Source: Paraconiothyrium sp. Pb-2020
Lineage: Eukaryota; Ascomycota; Dothideomycetes; Pleosporales; Didymosphaeriaceae
Direction of reading: 5' to 3'
Assembly: GCA_022419385.1 (NCBI GenBank)
Contig: JAJUBI010000001.1
Span: 1,054,001 to 1,118,000 of the forward strand
DNA: 64,000 nucleotides
The position numbers and the translations under genes are program-made. The notes beneath the pieces were generated by a model. It was not told where the DNA came from and made no database searches. It was given only the letters and a program-made list of their open reading frames with translations. Within the stretch, counting starts at the first letter, position 1. Every line of letters begins with the position of its first letter. This document shows positions 34,170 through 44,786 of the stretch, in pieces.

Positions 34170-34813
34170 GGGCTTGGTATGACAACCCTCAGGGTTCTTG
34201 AAGGGCGCAGACACATACACTCCAGTCGATACAACCTGACCAGCAGTATCCCTTCGCCAGTGCTCATCATGTTTGGTTTATCGACATCGCTACTGTAGGA
34301 CAAATGATGATACAAAGAAGATGAGAAAGGACTAACGAGGCGCAAGCAACTCGAAACCACTAACGGTGAAACCTAACGGCGGCTGCCAGATCTCAGGGCC
34401 GAGCGACAGCGCTACGACACCCGGCAATCATAGTGGCTATCATCGATAAGATCTCAGTCCTTCCGTTGCGAATGTGTGCAGGTAAATCAAGTAAGATGCA
34501 GCATACCCAAATATGACATGCATCGTGCTTGGCAGATGCCGCAGATGTCAAGCTGGAAAAAGGAATGATTCATTGTGCGAGCCACGTTCTCATTGGTGCT
34601 CTTCTTAGATGAGGGCATGCAGTCAGGGCCAATGTGAACGGCAATTTATGTTCATTAGATATCGTATGATTTCATGTTAGCTTGTGGCCGATACCCAGCA
34701 CCTATAGAGCACATTTGATCGTGCTAGGCATGTTTAAAAGCGAGCTTCTCTTGAGATTTACAATCGCGTAGCCGAATAACCACAGGAGCGGATGCAGTAC
34801 GTGGCATGTTGAA

Positions 34814-34886
34814 CACGAGGCATACCTGTGCCAGAAGGTGGGTTTTATTGGGCAACGAGAAAGGCTGAGGCTGAGCGGGGCTCTCT
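34814..34886 (+). repeat. Diverged 73-bp duplication, copy B
   Basis: Direct-orientation partner of 34097-34169, 717 bp downstream, ending in the shared GCGGGGCTCTCT. Confidence 0.5.
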
Positions 34887-36193
34887 TGATGTTGAGACCA
34901 TCTATATGATAAAAGACGCCTCCCCACGTCTTGAAATAAGCCACACAAACCTTTTCTCACTAACAAGTTCAAAATGCATAGCTTTTCTGAACCTCAACCG
35001 CACTACAATACCTTGTGAGAATCTGTTACCTTACGGAGAAGAAGCGCTGGCTAACTGTTTATAAGAAGCGAAAACCTGATGGTGGCACAATACAGACCCC
35101 GAGGAGGAGACGGCGCAGACTGTGGACCAGGCTGTAGCGGAGGAGGTCCTAGGGATGGCGGGTGATAATACACACTTTGCTGAGCACTATTATCAACTGC
35201 GATGCTGGAGACCGGTATCGACTACAAGGAAGCTTTGGCTTGCTGGGAAATCCCTTGAAGACTAATTATCGTTCCAGATACGGTAGGCTCAATGCTGGAG
35301 CAGGAGTACATAGCTGGGAAATACCTTGTGAATTGTAATGTTCTGGCTGAGGGTTGTAATCGGAGCACAGATCCCATCTTCGTGGTGCGTAAGAAGACTT
35401 TCTGTGTTCATTTTCGACGGAATCCACACCATAGGCAGGCAATGCATTCCTGCGTCCGAAGGTGCAGATGTCAGGCAACAAAGGAGGTTCATATCAAGCG
35501 GGGTTGTTTGCCGAGGCCTGACCGCCCAGATATGTAGGAATACAAGGGCGCTTGTGCCTAAGCCAACGACACGTCTTCTATTTGCGTTAAGTGTACTAAA
35601 ATTTCACCACGTTTTTTCTGTCTACGTCTTCCCATTCTAAGAAGAGGGAAACCAACTCGCAGGATATAGCGATAGACCCATGGTAATGTCGAAGAGAAGT
35701 CCTCTTCCACGACCAGACCTACACGCAAAATGCAAAGCTTCGATGCCAATTTAGCTGTGGCAGCAAGTTCATATCGTGGCACAAGCTTTGCCATTCTAAA
35801 TGCTTTCGGACGAGAACACGTCAGCGGGCCGATAACAATGCCAGGCTTTGGATGCCCGGAGAAGAAGATGGCTTTGTTTCCACGGTCCTCGCAAAAAAAT
35901 CATGTGGTGTGACCATCGAATAGGTACATAGGTCAGGCTTAGCATCGTCGTCCAAAACAGGGGTACTTGAATCATCCAGTTGTGCGCGAGAGTATTGTAG
36001 CAACCCATGTAGTCTGATTGGCAAAGAAGCGTTGGCGAATGCTGAAATGTCTGATGATTCGTGTCATCTATTCATAAAGTTGTGGCACGCCAAACATGCC
36101 TCCTATGCAGGTAGATTCCTGTTCCTCTCAAACGCCATGATTCCCGCCCTATTCCGGTCGTGCCGCTCTTGTATCTCGTTCATATGGTATCAC

Positions 36194-37177
36194 TTAAGCT
36201 GGTTGCTCGAATGCCCTCCTGACAACTCTTGAGAACTCTGCACATCACGTTAGCGCGGTATGTCCTCATACGTGCCATCGAAACTTACGATCGAACTTGA
36301 CATTCTCCCGAACAACGGTGCCCTTGGCCTCATTGTCCTTGTTAATCGGCACCTTTATCTTATCGCCGTCGACGTTCCATCCGCACACGGTTCCGACGAA
36401 GTGCTCAAACTCCTTGCCATTGAGATCCAGCCAGCTCTCCAAGATGCTACGCTCGACTTCCCGTATTGACTGGCTCACTGTCGCAGCAATGCGCACACGC
36501 ATCAACTCCTCGAAACCAGAGACATCAGCTACGAGATCGGCATACAGGTCGTCAGAGTCTAAAGTTGACCAGAATGCAGCGTAGTCGGCCCCTTCGAGCA
36601 GGTTCTTAAGGATGTTCAGCTTTTGCACAGCCTCAGACAAGGGTGCATCGCCAGCTGCCGGTGTGTGTGATGATGTTGAAAGAGGTGCGAGGGTGTGGCT
36701 GGGGAGGAGGGCGAGGCCGAGCGAGAAATCGGGGGAGGGAAAGACGGTAAGAGCTTTGACAAGAATGTTGGTGATAGTCTCGTCACGGGCGAGGTGCGGG
36801 TTGAACTGGTAACTACATGTTGCTGTCAGCAAGAAGCCGCAACTGGTATGCTGGTCACTCGGATTGCGGGGTTGTTGCTTTCAGATAGAGCTAATAAAGG
36901 AACTTCAGCGGGCGGAGGGATTCAGTCTCCGGTCCCTCGGGTAATAGGAAACGTTGTGGTTGTTTATTCATCCTGTAAGCATATATAGATGAGGAAAAAT
37001 GACGTACAGCTTCAACAGCGCGAGGTTGGCGTAGCAGTCGTATGTCTGGTTTTCGCACTGCTGCATGACATAGTCCTGGAAAACGGCCGTAGTCTCCGGG
37101 TTGTATCGATCAAGCCCGTTGAGGATTTGGTCGATGTGCTCCGGCCTTTCCGGCGCAAAGTCGAAGGGGGCGCCCAT
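36194..37177 (-). CDS. Translation initiation factor eIF3 subunit K
   Basis: Three exons, 37177-37008, 36812-36289 and 36237-36194, give 245 residues. eIF3k is a non-core eIF3 subunit with HEAT-like and winged-helix (PCI-like, CSN8/PSMD8/EIF3K) parts that sits with eIF3l on the 40S ribosome. Diagnostic blocks: [49 protein letters not shown] across the first junction, [40 protein letters not shown] and [14 protein letters not shown]. It ends in [12 protein letters not shown], encoded by a 44-nt last exon. The first intron is 195 nt, well above the roughly 50 nt usual here, and could hide an alternative exon; the phase is right without one. Confidence 0.95.
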
Positions 37178-39393
37178 GGTGAAGTTGCCTGGCTTGGATG
37201 TGCGACGCTCGTTGGTGAAGAAGCACTCGCAAAGTTTGAGTGCGCAAAGCTCAAATTATGTAAGCGACGCGTAAGCCACAATCCTCCGGGGCAAGCCACA
37301 TATCACGTGCCATCAGCAACTCCACGGGTCGGGTACCTTCCAAGGTTCGACCGAGCCACCTATACGTACACTCCCCATTTAATATCGACATTTGGGTTGG
37401 TTTAAATCGCTGCAAAGTCTATGTAATACTAATCCAATATACCATCGTGACCATTAATGTCACTATAGCCTACAATATACCATGTAGCCTAGACTCAACT
37501 TCTCGAATGCATTTATTGCTCTTGTCCACCAGCTTCATCATGGGGTAGCAGGGTTCACGCGTCTTTACCTTCTCTCGGGTCTATCTCAATTCAGCCTAGC
37601 GCTTCAGTCTCTGGCCTAGTAATGTGGATGAATCACAGGCAACTCCTACCTCCCTTGCCGGTCTTTTCTCAGTACTAGCCCACCCCGCTTGTTGCAACCC
37701 TCTCGCATACCAAGTTATCCTTCTCCAATACACTGTGGTGATCGGACTCAATCTTGACTCGGCCGCACACTTGTATCTTTCCCAACGCTCGAGGATCTGG
37801 TTCGTCTTTTTAGTCGCAAAAGACGCAGTATTCCCTTTCAACAGAAGACCTGTAGCTCTAAGAACGGCGCTTAATCCAATTTTTTCCTGATTGTCACTAA
37901 AGCTTCAGTGCTGCCGCACCCACAATATGATATTACTTCTTAATATAACTGTCCAACTTTCGATTCGCGCCCTTGCCCACTCTGAGCAGCTGCATGTAAG
38001 CTACACATCTTGTAAAACACTATCTCATAGCATCCCAATCCTATTAATACACGCTTCTCCTCACGGACTGTGCATATTGCCAGTGGAATGTTCAATTTCG
38101 TATTCATAGTGTGCGCCGCACTTATAAGCTCGATCTTCTCGGCTCGTTTCAGTGCATTTTGCTTAACGGCGCCTTGATGGCCAGTGTCTTAACTCTCGGT
38201 TCAATCCTTGTTCAAAAACAGGCCCCGCTCGAAAATAGTGATCTAGATACGCAAATTAAGTAGTATGATGCAACACCAAACGAGCAGGGCGTGCGTCCAT
38301 GTATCTGACAGAGTAGTCGTGCCACAAAAGTATACGCTGCCTACTATAAGTACATTTTGAGGTCTATACATCTTTAGTGCACCCACAAACATGATCTCCG
38401 AACGAAACACGCTCCTTAAGCCACTTTCTCGCTCGCTAATCCAGGCCAAGGGGTCCGGTGAAGCGCAACAACCACTCAGAACGCGATCCTATCTCAGATC
38501 TCGGACGTCATCGGCACCACCATCAGCCAAATGAACTTGGCTACTAGACCTTTATTCATCTCCCTTGGATGAGGCTGTGTTCTATCGCAACCAGAAGCCA
38601 TGGTGTATGGCCGTAGCGGTTCACGCATCGACTTGTACTTTGTCTACATTGTGCCGATAATGCGGGTGCCCTATACTCGAAGTGCTGGAGAATAGCATGC
38701 CCAAAGATCGCCTCTTGAGAGTTTCGTGGTAACTGTGGTGTCACGTCCAAAAGAATTATTGCCGGACTATTCCTTCACCCAGGATCATCGCCATATACGC
38801 GTTTGAGCTGTTTGGGTCAAGTTCGGCTCCTCTCTCTGCTGGGTTCCTTAACGGCGACATCAGATGACCATCCCGTGATTTACTTTGGCTTTACTGTGCT
38901 TATAGCTTGCGTGGTTATATAACGGCTTCTTATGCAAGGGGCGTGTGGATTCTACACTGACCCGGAAGATGATGCGCAGCTTACGTCATCCTAAGGGTCG
39001 AATCTAACATACTTGCGGTACATTCCATCTCCCAAATCAGCCGCGGTACCTCCAGGGTCTATGACGCAGGAAGTGAGCGCGTAAAGTATGGCATCATATT
39101 GTAATGCCTTGGAACATGCCTTCAGTGTTCTCCAGTATGGTCCGAACGCGATATCGAGCTTGAAAAATCGGTGTGCAACTTCTTGATATTTTTTAAGTGA
39201 CGGATCTCGTCACGATGAAGGAAGGTGTTGGGAGTCCGGATGCATGCCAGCCCACATACTCTTCCTAACATTCAAGTAAATGATCCATGTTCTGCGTGTA
39301 CAGAGTGTAGGTAAGTGTAAGTATGGTTCATAAAAATCAGGAAGCAATCTATCGACTTCTTATCAGAAGTACGTTGGTGACGTGACGGCGCTA
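37178..39393. other. Intergenic, 2.2 kb
   Basis: No supported gene. ORFs at 37624-37890 (forward) and 38556-38750 (reverse) have no recognisable pattern. The last 60 nt before 39394 are open in the methyltransferase frame (from 39334) and may belong to an upstream exon. Confidence 0.4.
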
Positions 39394-40260
39394 ATGCTAG
39401 ACGGGAACGCTAAACCTCGCTCCACTGCTTTTTTTTTACCACAACATATTCGACCTCGTTTGGGAAGTGGTTTGGATATCCAAGACATCGCTGTCTCAAA
39501 CCTCGTCGCGATTGTCAACCGGAGGGCATTTAGCATGGATCTCAAAGGTAAACGTGATGTGCCTTTCAGGGTCCCTATCTCCAGCAAGGAGTTCGCCGAT
39601 ATCAGAATCCACGTACCTGCTATCAGAGCACAAGGTCTCAACCTGTTACCATGGGCATCAACTTACGTACTCGCTGGCATATTACACAACCTCGGCGTTG
39701 AACCACCGCGGACGGATGGGATTAATATTCCAATCCTAGAACTTGGAGCCGGCATAGGGCTCGTTGGCATGGTCGGCTCGATAATATGGCGTCAGCACGT
39801 CATTCTAACGGACCTCAAACAAATTGTCCCCGGACTGGCGATCAATATCGATCTGAACTCGAAACTCTTGCAGCACTACGAGGGATCGGCCAGTGCTGGA
39901 TCGTTAGACTGGAATGATCCAGACACCCTTACTCTGCACGATAATACAACGATATCCGCAAACGTGACCAAAGCGAACATTATCATAGCCGCGGATACAA
40001 TCTATGATGACGAGCATCCTGCGATGCTTGCTCGAACGATCTCGAGTTGGCTCGCTCCTGGACGTGGATCAAGGGTTATTATAATATATCCCCTACGCGT
40101 TGCATACCTAGACCAGATTCGCGAGCTATGGGAGCGACTTGAAAGTATAGGATTGCAATCTATACATGAAGGTAAGGAGGAGGCTGCTGAGATCGGTGGC
40201 GCCACGTGGGACGACGAGCGACTTTGCGAATGGAGCGTTTGGGAGTGGAGGTCGAATTGA
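39394..40260 (+). CDS. METTL21/Rrg1-like lysine methyltransferase family protein
   Basis: 288 residues from the ATG at 39394; the frame upstream (codons to 39334) lacks an ATG, so a short 5' exon may have been missed. The Rossmann-type SAM-binding core shows motif I as ILELGAGIGLVGM, the post-I acidic strand as VILTDLK, and the family's D-x-x-Y-like site as AADTIYDDEH, ahead of LAPGRGSRVIIIYPLR. The N-terminal block (TAFFLPQHIRPRLGSGLDIQ, NLLPWASTYVLAGIL) matches the fungal Rrg1/Nnt1-like branch of family 16 methyltransferases, which modify lysines on translation factors and chaperones. The exact target is unknown. It is a single gene between long intergenic regions. Confidence 0.85.
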   Translation: MLDGNAKPRSTAFFLPQHIRPRLGSGLDIQDIAVSNLVAIVNRRAFSMDLKGKRDVPFRVPISSKEFADIRIHVPAIRAQGLNLLPWASTYVLAGILHNLGVEPPRTDGINIPILELGAGIGLVGMVGSIIWRQHVILTDLKQIVPGLAINIDLNSKLLQHYEGSASAGSLDWNDPDTLTLHDNTTISANVTKANIIIAADTIYDDEHPAMLARTISSWLAPGRGSRVIIIYPLRVAYLDQIRELWERLESIGLQSIHEGKEEAAEIGGATWDDERLCEWSVWEWRSN

Positions 40261-40627
40261 GTTAGCACTCTGTAATTGTGTTGATGTACGCTTGATGTAT
40301 TATTCGAGTCAAGAATATAGGGTAAAGGGGTGGGGACACAACGTGCTAATAGACGGTTAAACTTTGCTAATTCGCCACGGCAACGTCGTTGCGCAGCTCT
40401 TGCCCGCAATGCATTTGTGAGCACCATAGAACGTAAAGTGTTATCATGCACAGCATTGGTCACCGCGAAAACCATCTCCCAGATCTCCATCCGCACCATG
40501 CAGCTCTCCAAACCGTTTGCGTCCCTCCCAAGGTTACGACCGCTTACGAATTTCCTCCCGCCTTCGTACCTCTTCCTCACAGAACCCTCCACCCTCTCAA
40601 AAGGTTCACCGTTCTCGTGCTCCTATA

Positions 40628-40786
40628 TACCGACGGGTTCATCTTCAAGGGAACATGCTACATCGCTCTTGAGGGCATTTATACTTTCCTGCCCTACAGC
40701 CGCCCGCTTCGCCTCTGCCAATTTTTCAAATCCCTGCATGGGCATCTCTGTCGCTCTATTTCCATCAATCTTCGCGCTGCTCATGT
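40628..40786 (-). CDS. Possible 53-residue protein, unrecognised
   Basis: ATG at 40786, stop TAG just after VGI near 40628. The start is MSSAKIDGNRATEMPMQGFE, followed by an alanine/lysine-rich helix. The composition is protein-like and unlike the neighbouring chance frames. A donor-like GTATAT at the stop could extend it through a short intron to a basic end (EEEVRRREEIRKRS). No family recognised; may be spurious. Confidence 0.25.
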
Positions 40787-41839
40787 ATTTGTAATCTTCT
40801 CCGCAGTCGGTTTCAGCGGCAAAATGTTGGAAAGAAGAGAGGAGGGAGATGCAGGCAAGGAAAGGTCCGCCGTCGAGGCTTCGTAAAAAAATCCGGCAAA
40901 ACACTCATGCAAATAGAAGAATAAGGATCACGCTGTGGCAGTGGTGTTGAGGGAGAAAGCGACCCGCTGGGTTGCCGGGGTCTCCTCCTTGGTCTCGGAC
41001 TCGGACTCGCACGACTATCTCGATCTTTTCCGATACTTTCAATCTAGAGATTAAGCTAAGCGATAATCAGGTGTCTTTCTCTCATGTCGCCCTCTCTGCA
41101 ATATCTCGTACTAGTCCGTCTCCTTTGCCTTCGTCCTTCAAATGTTATCGATAATCGCACCAGCGACTTCCCTCCTCGCCAGGTAGCTGCCTCCTCATTA
41201 TGATGATTCTATTTGCCCGCTTAATATCACTTCTATATTCAAAGACCTTCTCGCCTAGTCGTCTTTCCCCTTCCTCTTTATTTTCCTTATGGTCACCTGT
41301 CATATGTCGCCTAAGTTCTGTCCAAAGCGCTCGGTAGGAGCGCCGGATTTCCTTTCACCACCCTCATTGTAGGAAAGTGGCTGATCAGATGATGCATGAA
41401 GAAAATCTGGCGTCGCAAGGGTGGAGAGTTCGCGTTCAACTGTTACCAGGAGCAGGAGGTTTTGCACGGTATAAGGAACCCGCGGCGTCGGCACATGCAT
41501 ATTCAACAAAAGTGTTCACGGAAAGATATTCAGGTAGCACGGTTCGGCCGCGATGATGGCGAACGAATGACTGAGTTCCAGCGGGGGTCTTCCAAGGGTC
41601 TTCCGAGTCATTAAAATCTTCCGCTTTGCTGGCGTCCAGATGTGTGATATGGAAGCTGCATGGGCTTCGGAAGGCGTGAGAGGGAAATCGCCTAGGCGAA
41701 AGGCTAGAGGTACTAACTGGTCATACAGTGGGCAGCTCGCGAAGCCTTGATGGCGGCTGCGGATGACCAGGTCATGCGGAGAGCCAGTCAGCGAGAGTAA
41801 AGTCATCCCAGTTCCTGCGCACACGCTGCCCTCGCCTTC

Positions 41840-42199
41840 TCAAGCTCGCATCTCATCTTGCGTCGCACTACCCTGATTCCTCAATGATTTCGGCATAGCT
41901 TGATAGAGTATCCAGATCCCAGCCTTGACTAAGATTTCACTCCGTGTTTTGAGTCTCTTCATACGACGATCCTGCCCAAACGCGAGCTCGGGATCGAGTT
42001 TGTCGAGCTCAAGCAGGACAAGTGGGTATGTCTGAGACAATCGGTGCAGTGACAAGGAGTGAGTATGTGGGGCGAAGTAGCTGCGCCAAGAGTTCCTAGT
42101 ATGTACGGATAACTTGCATTGGGAATGAAGAAGGTACGAAGTAAGATTACGCGAAAAATTAGTGAGCATGGATGCCACGAGGTAAGCGAGACGGAGCAT
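41840..42199 (-). CDS. Possible 119-residue protein, unrecognised
   Basis: ATG at 42199. The first half is Ser/His-rich and may contain a hidden intron. The second half reads YPLVLLELDKLDPELAFGQD and then a basic helical segment, which looks like real protein. A good acceptor (TGTCTCAG) lies just before that part, so the true gene may have a different first exon. No family named. Confidence 0.25.
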   Translation of the reverse strand: MLRLAYLVASMLTNFSRNLTSYLLHSQCKLSVHTRNSWRSYFAPHTHSLSLHRLSQTYPLVLLELDKLDPELAFGQDRRMKRLKTRSEILVKAGIWILYQAMPKSLRNQGSATQDEMRA

Positions 42200-42565
42200 T
42201 GTCTCGGCTTACTATACGTGCTTCTTGAGTGGAGAAGGCCTGGATAATTGAGAGAAGTAAGGGCGGGCGAAGTCAGCGGAAGGGACGCTGAGTCCGTGTA
42301 TAGAAAGTTAAAGAAAGGAAAGACTGGAAGGCGCGATGCACCAAGACAAAGAAATTGCGAGACAATGTTGGAAGACGACAAGACTAGGTTTCCAACTACG
42401 TGTGCTTACCTGCCGTGCTTCACGGCCGTCTATACTGAATTTCGATTCTGAAGCGTGCAAAAAGACGCATTGGAGACAACACCTTGCCACACCTCGTATC
42501 GCCCTTCAAGTCACGATCCTTTTCAACGCCAACACGATGCTCCGCATATACCCTGATGCGTCTCC

Positions 42566-43811
42566 TTATGCCGAAGTCGCAGTGTTAGGGTTCACAGCTG
42601 AGGCCGGAGCCGCAGCGGGCTCCACACCCTCAGGACCAGCGCCCGTCAACGGTTGTTGACCAGCGCCCTCGGTGGGTGGCGTTGCCTTCGTATTATCAAT
42701 AGCATCCTTGCTCTCCTCCTTCTTTGCCCACTTAGGCGGTTTCACCCACTGCGCATCTTGCCATGGGCCTGCATCGCTCAAAGCACAGCCTCCTGGGCAG
42801 TCACAGCTTCCTCCAAATTGCTTAGGCAGGTTCTCAGCGGGAACCTGAGCGAGCAGTTCCTTCTGGTACCCACTGCCAAGGATGTGGATCTTGTTCACGG
42901 TGACGGGGTCGAGGAAGCGCTTGACAACGCCCCAGACGCCTGAAAAGCCCCATGGCGCGTTGATGACGTACATCTTGCCGAGACGCTCGGGGTAGTAATT
43001 CTGCGAGATGGCGGACACGGCTTGGAGATAGCCGTAGACAGAGGTTGCCTTTGCGATGCCGACGCCCTTGAGGTCCATGATGGAGCACGACGTCTCGAGG
43101 AGGTAGCCTGACTTGCGCGAGCATGCGGGCAAACGCGGGTCGGCCATCTTCTCGTATTCGCAAACGAGGTTCTGGATCATGCGTTCTTGCGAGGTGATCT
43201 TAGCCATGGCGGTGAGGTCGACGTTACCCAGCTGCTCGATGTAGACGGGGCGGCCATCCTGGGCGATGTGAGCGCTGATTCATACAACTCCCCTTCCTGC
43301 GAGGCATGTGTGAAGGTGTAAATGCTAATGTACCTTGTCTGTCTTGTGGTAGTACTGTGGGTAGTATTTGAAGATCTCGGGCCTCTCCTGGTAGTCAAAG
43401 GTGCGAACTAGCTCCTCGACGCCCACGCCCGCGTACGATGCCCGCCACTTCTCGCTATCAATGAACCTGCGCACGCGTCAGTCAGCTTGGGTAGCTCTCT
43501 CGGGGCAATCTACTCATACATCTGCTTGGAGAGCTCGACATTGAACTTCCGCGCACGCAAAAACCGCAGCTGTAAACAAATTAGCCATGGCCCCTCTGCC
43601 GTGGGTTTCTCCCACGCACCAGTGTCAAAGTGTCCAAGTTCTTGGTGTAGCCAGCCTGCTCCAGCATGGCCCTGAGCTGGTGGACCTGCGCATCCTGCTC
43701 TGGGGTGGTGTGGCCGGGGTGGCCGCTCTGGGGGGTGGGTGCAGTGGTGGGGTAGTCGTAGTCGTCGTACTTGGGGTCGAGCGGGAGCTCTTTTGCGGCT
43801 GGTGCAGCCAT
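42566..43811 (-). CDS. SEC14: Sec14 phosphatidylinositol/phosphatidylcholine transfer protein
   Basis: Four exons, 43811-43620, 43569-43520, 43466-43334 and 43258-42566, give 355 residues. Sec14 exchanges PI and PC and primes PI4P synthesis at the Golgi for secretion. Order: acidic N-terminal tail, CRAL-TRIO N domain ([20 protein letters not shown] across two junctions, [16 protein letters not shown]), then the CRAL-TRIO lipid pocket ([76 protein letters not shown] and [15 protein letters not shown]). The C-terminal 70 residues are Pro/Ala-rich and disordered, longer than in yeast. I chose the second in-frame start (MAAPAAKEL); the upstream MYFTATT frame lacks similarity to the family. Confidence 0.96.
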
Positions 43812-44786
43812 GACGGGCGTTCTATCGAGTATTCGAGTCGTGGCAGTGAAGTACAAGGGACAAGGCAGGTTATCGGCGCCTCGAGGTTGAAGAGATGTTG
43901 AGAGAGAAATGACGACGAAGTTGGGCTAGGCGCACGTTGACCGCCGCTCAAGCGAGCACGAGGGGCCGGGGCCGCGCTACCAATGGACCCTGGTCGTGTC
44001 TTACCCCAGGATATGGCTTACGGACAAGCCATCGCACAGTGCATTGCCTACTGCATCCAATCAGGAGGACTTGGGGATTCACTATGTTGACCCTTGGGGT
44101 GCATGGCGTGTATTTAGACATGCCACTCTTTGCAGACGCCCTCTGCGAGCTCGGGGTGCACTGGTGCAGCCGCATCTCCCTAGCCGCACAATCTTACGAG
44201 TCACTGACCGCAGTCCAATAAGACCAGATATGCACAGTGAAGCGCTAGTCAATCCAACCCAACAGGGAGGAGACACGGCCCGTTTTGTAGCTAACTAACT
44301 CATACATCCGCAGAAGTAAAGACAAACATAATCCAGACCATCCATCCATCTCCAGCCAGATACACTCCTGCTCCACACACACACACCCTACTCTAGCATC
44401 ACCAACTCCTCCACAACAGCTAAACGAGCGTTGTCTAGGCCCACTACCCAAGAGCCAGAAGCAACGCACAAAACACAACAGTCGCACTGTGAAATTGCTT
44501 GAACACTGACCCGTCAGACAGGAGTCCACCGTCACCGCACCGCCAAACACATTCCGGATTCCGTCATGTATACCATGAGAGACCAACTGACCAGATGAGA
44601 GTTGAAAAAGGACACAAACCGAACACCGCCTGATGACGCCCAAACATGACAGACGAGGAAAACCACGAGCGCGCCTATGGACAGTCCAAGCAAAGGCCGA
44701 GAAGAAGTCAACAAAAGTCGAGGCTGAGGCCTTCCCCTAGTGGTTAGGGATCATAGACAACAACCCCTTGAAAGGAGGTGGTCGTC
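43812..44786. other. Intergenic between Sec14 and Ccr4
   Basis: 975 nt holding the Sec14 promoter and the Ccr4 3' flank. A short CA microsatellite, six and a half units, lies at 44374-44386. No gene seen. Confidence 0.5.

Larger units (their letters stand above)
33981..36193. other. Gene-poor stretch containing a diverged 73-bp duplication
   Basis: 2.2 kb without a supported gene. Two related 73-bp segments lie at 34097-34169 and 34814-34886. Other ORFs show no pattern I recognise. Confidence 0.4.
40261..42565. other. Intergenic, 2.3 kb, with two weak small ORFs
   Basis: Contains only the low-confidence reverse-strand ORFs at 40628-40786 and 41840-42199. A pyrimidine-rich forward strand between 41020 and 41290 resembles a fungal promoter or leader. 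Confidence 0.35.

Noticed and set aside
44720..44775. tRNA-like start (CTAGTGGTTAGG)
   Set aside because: No matching acceptor stem, anticodon arm or TTCGA loop at the right distances.
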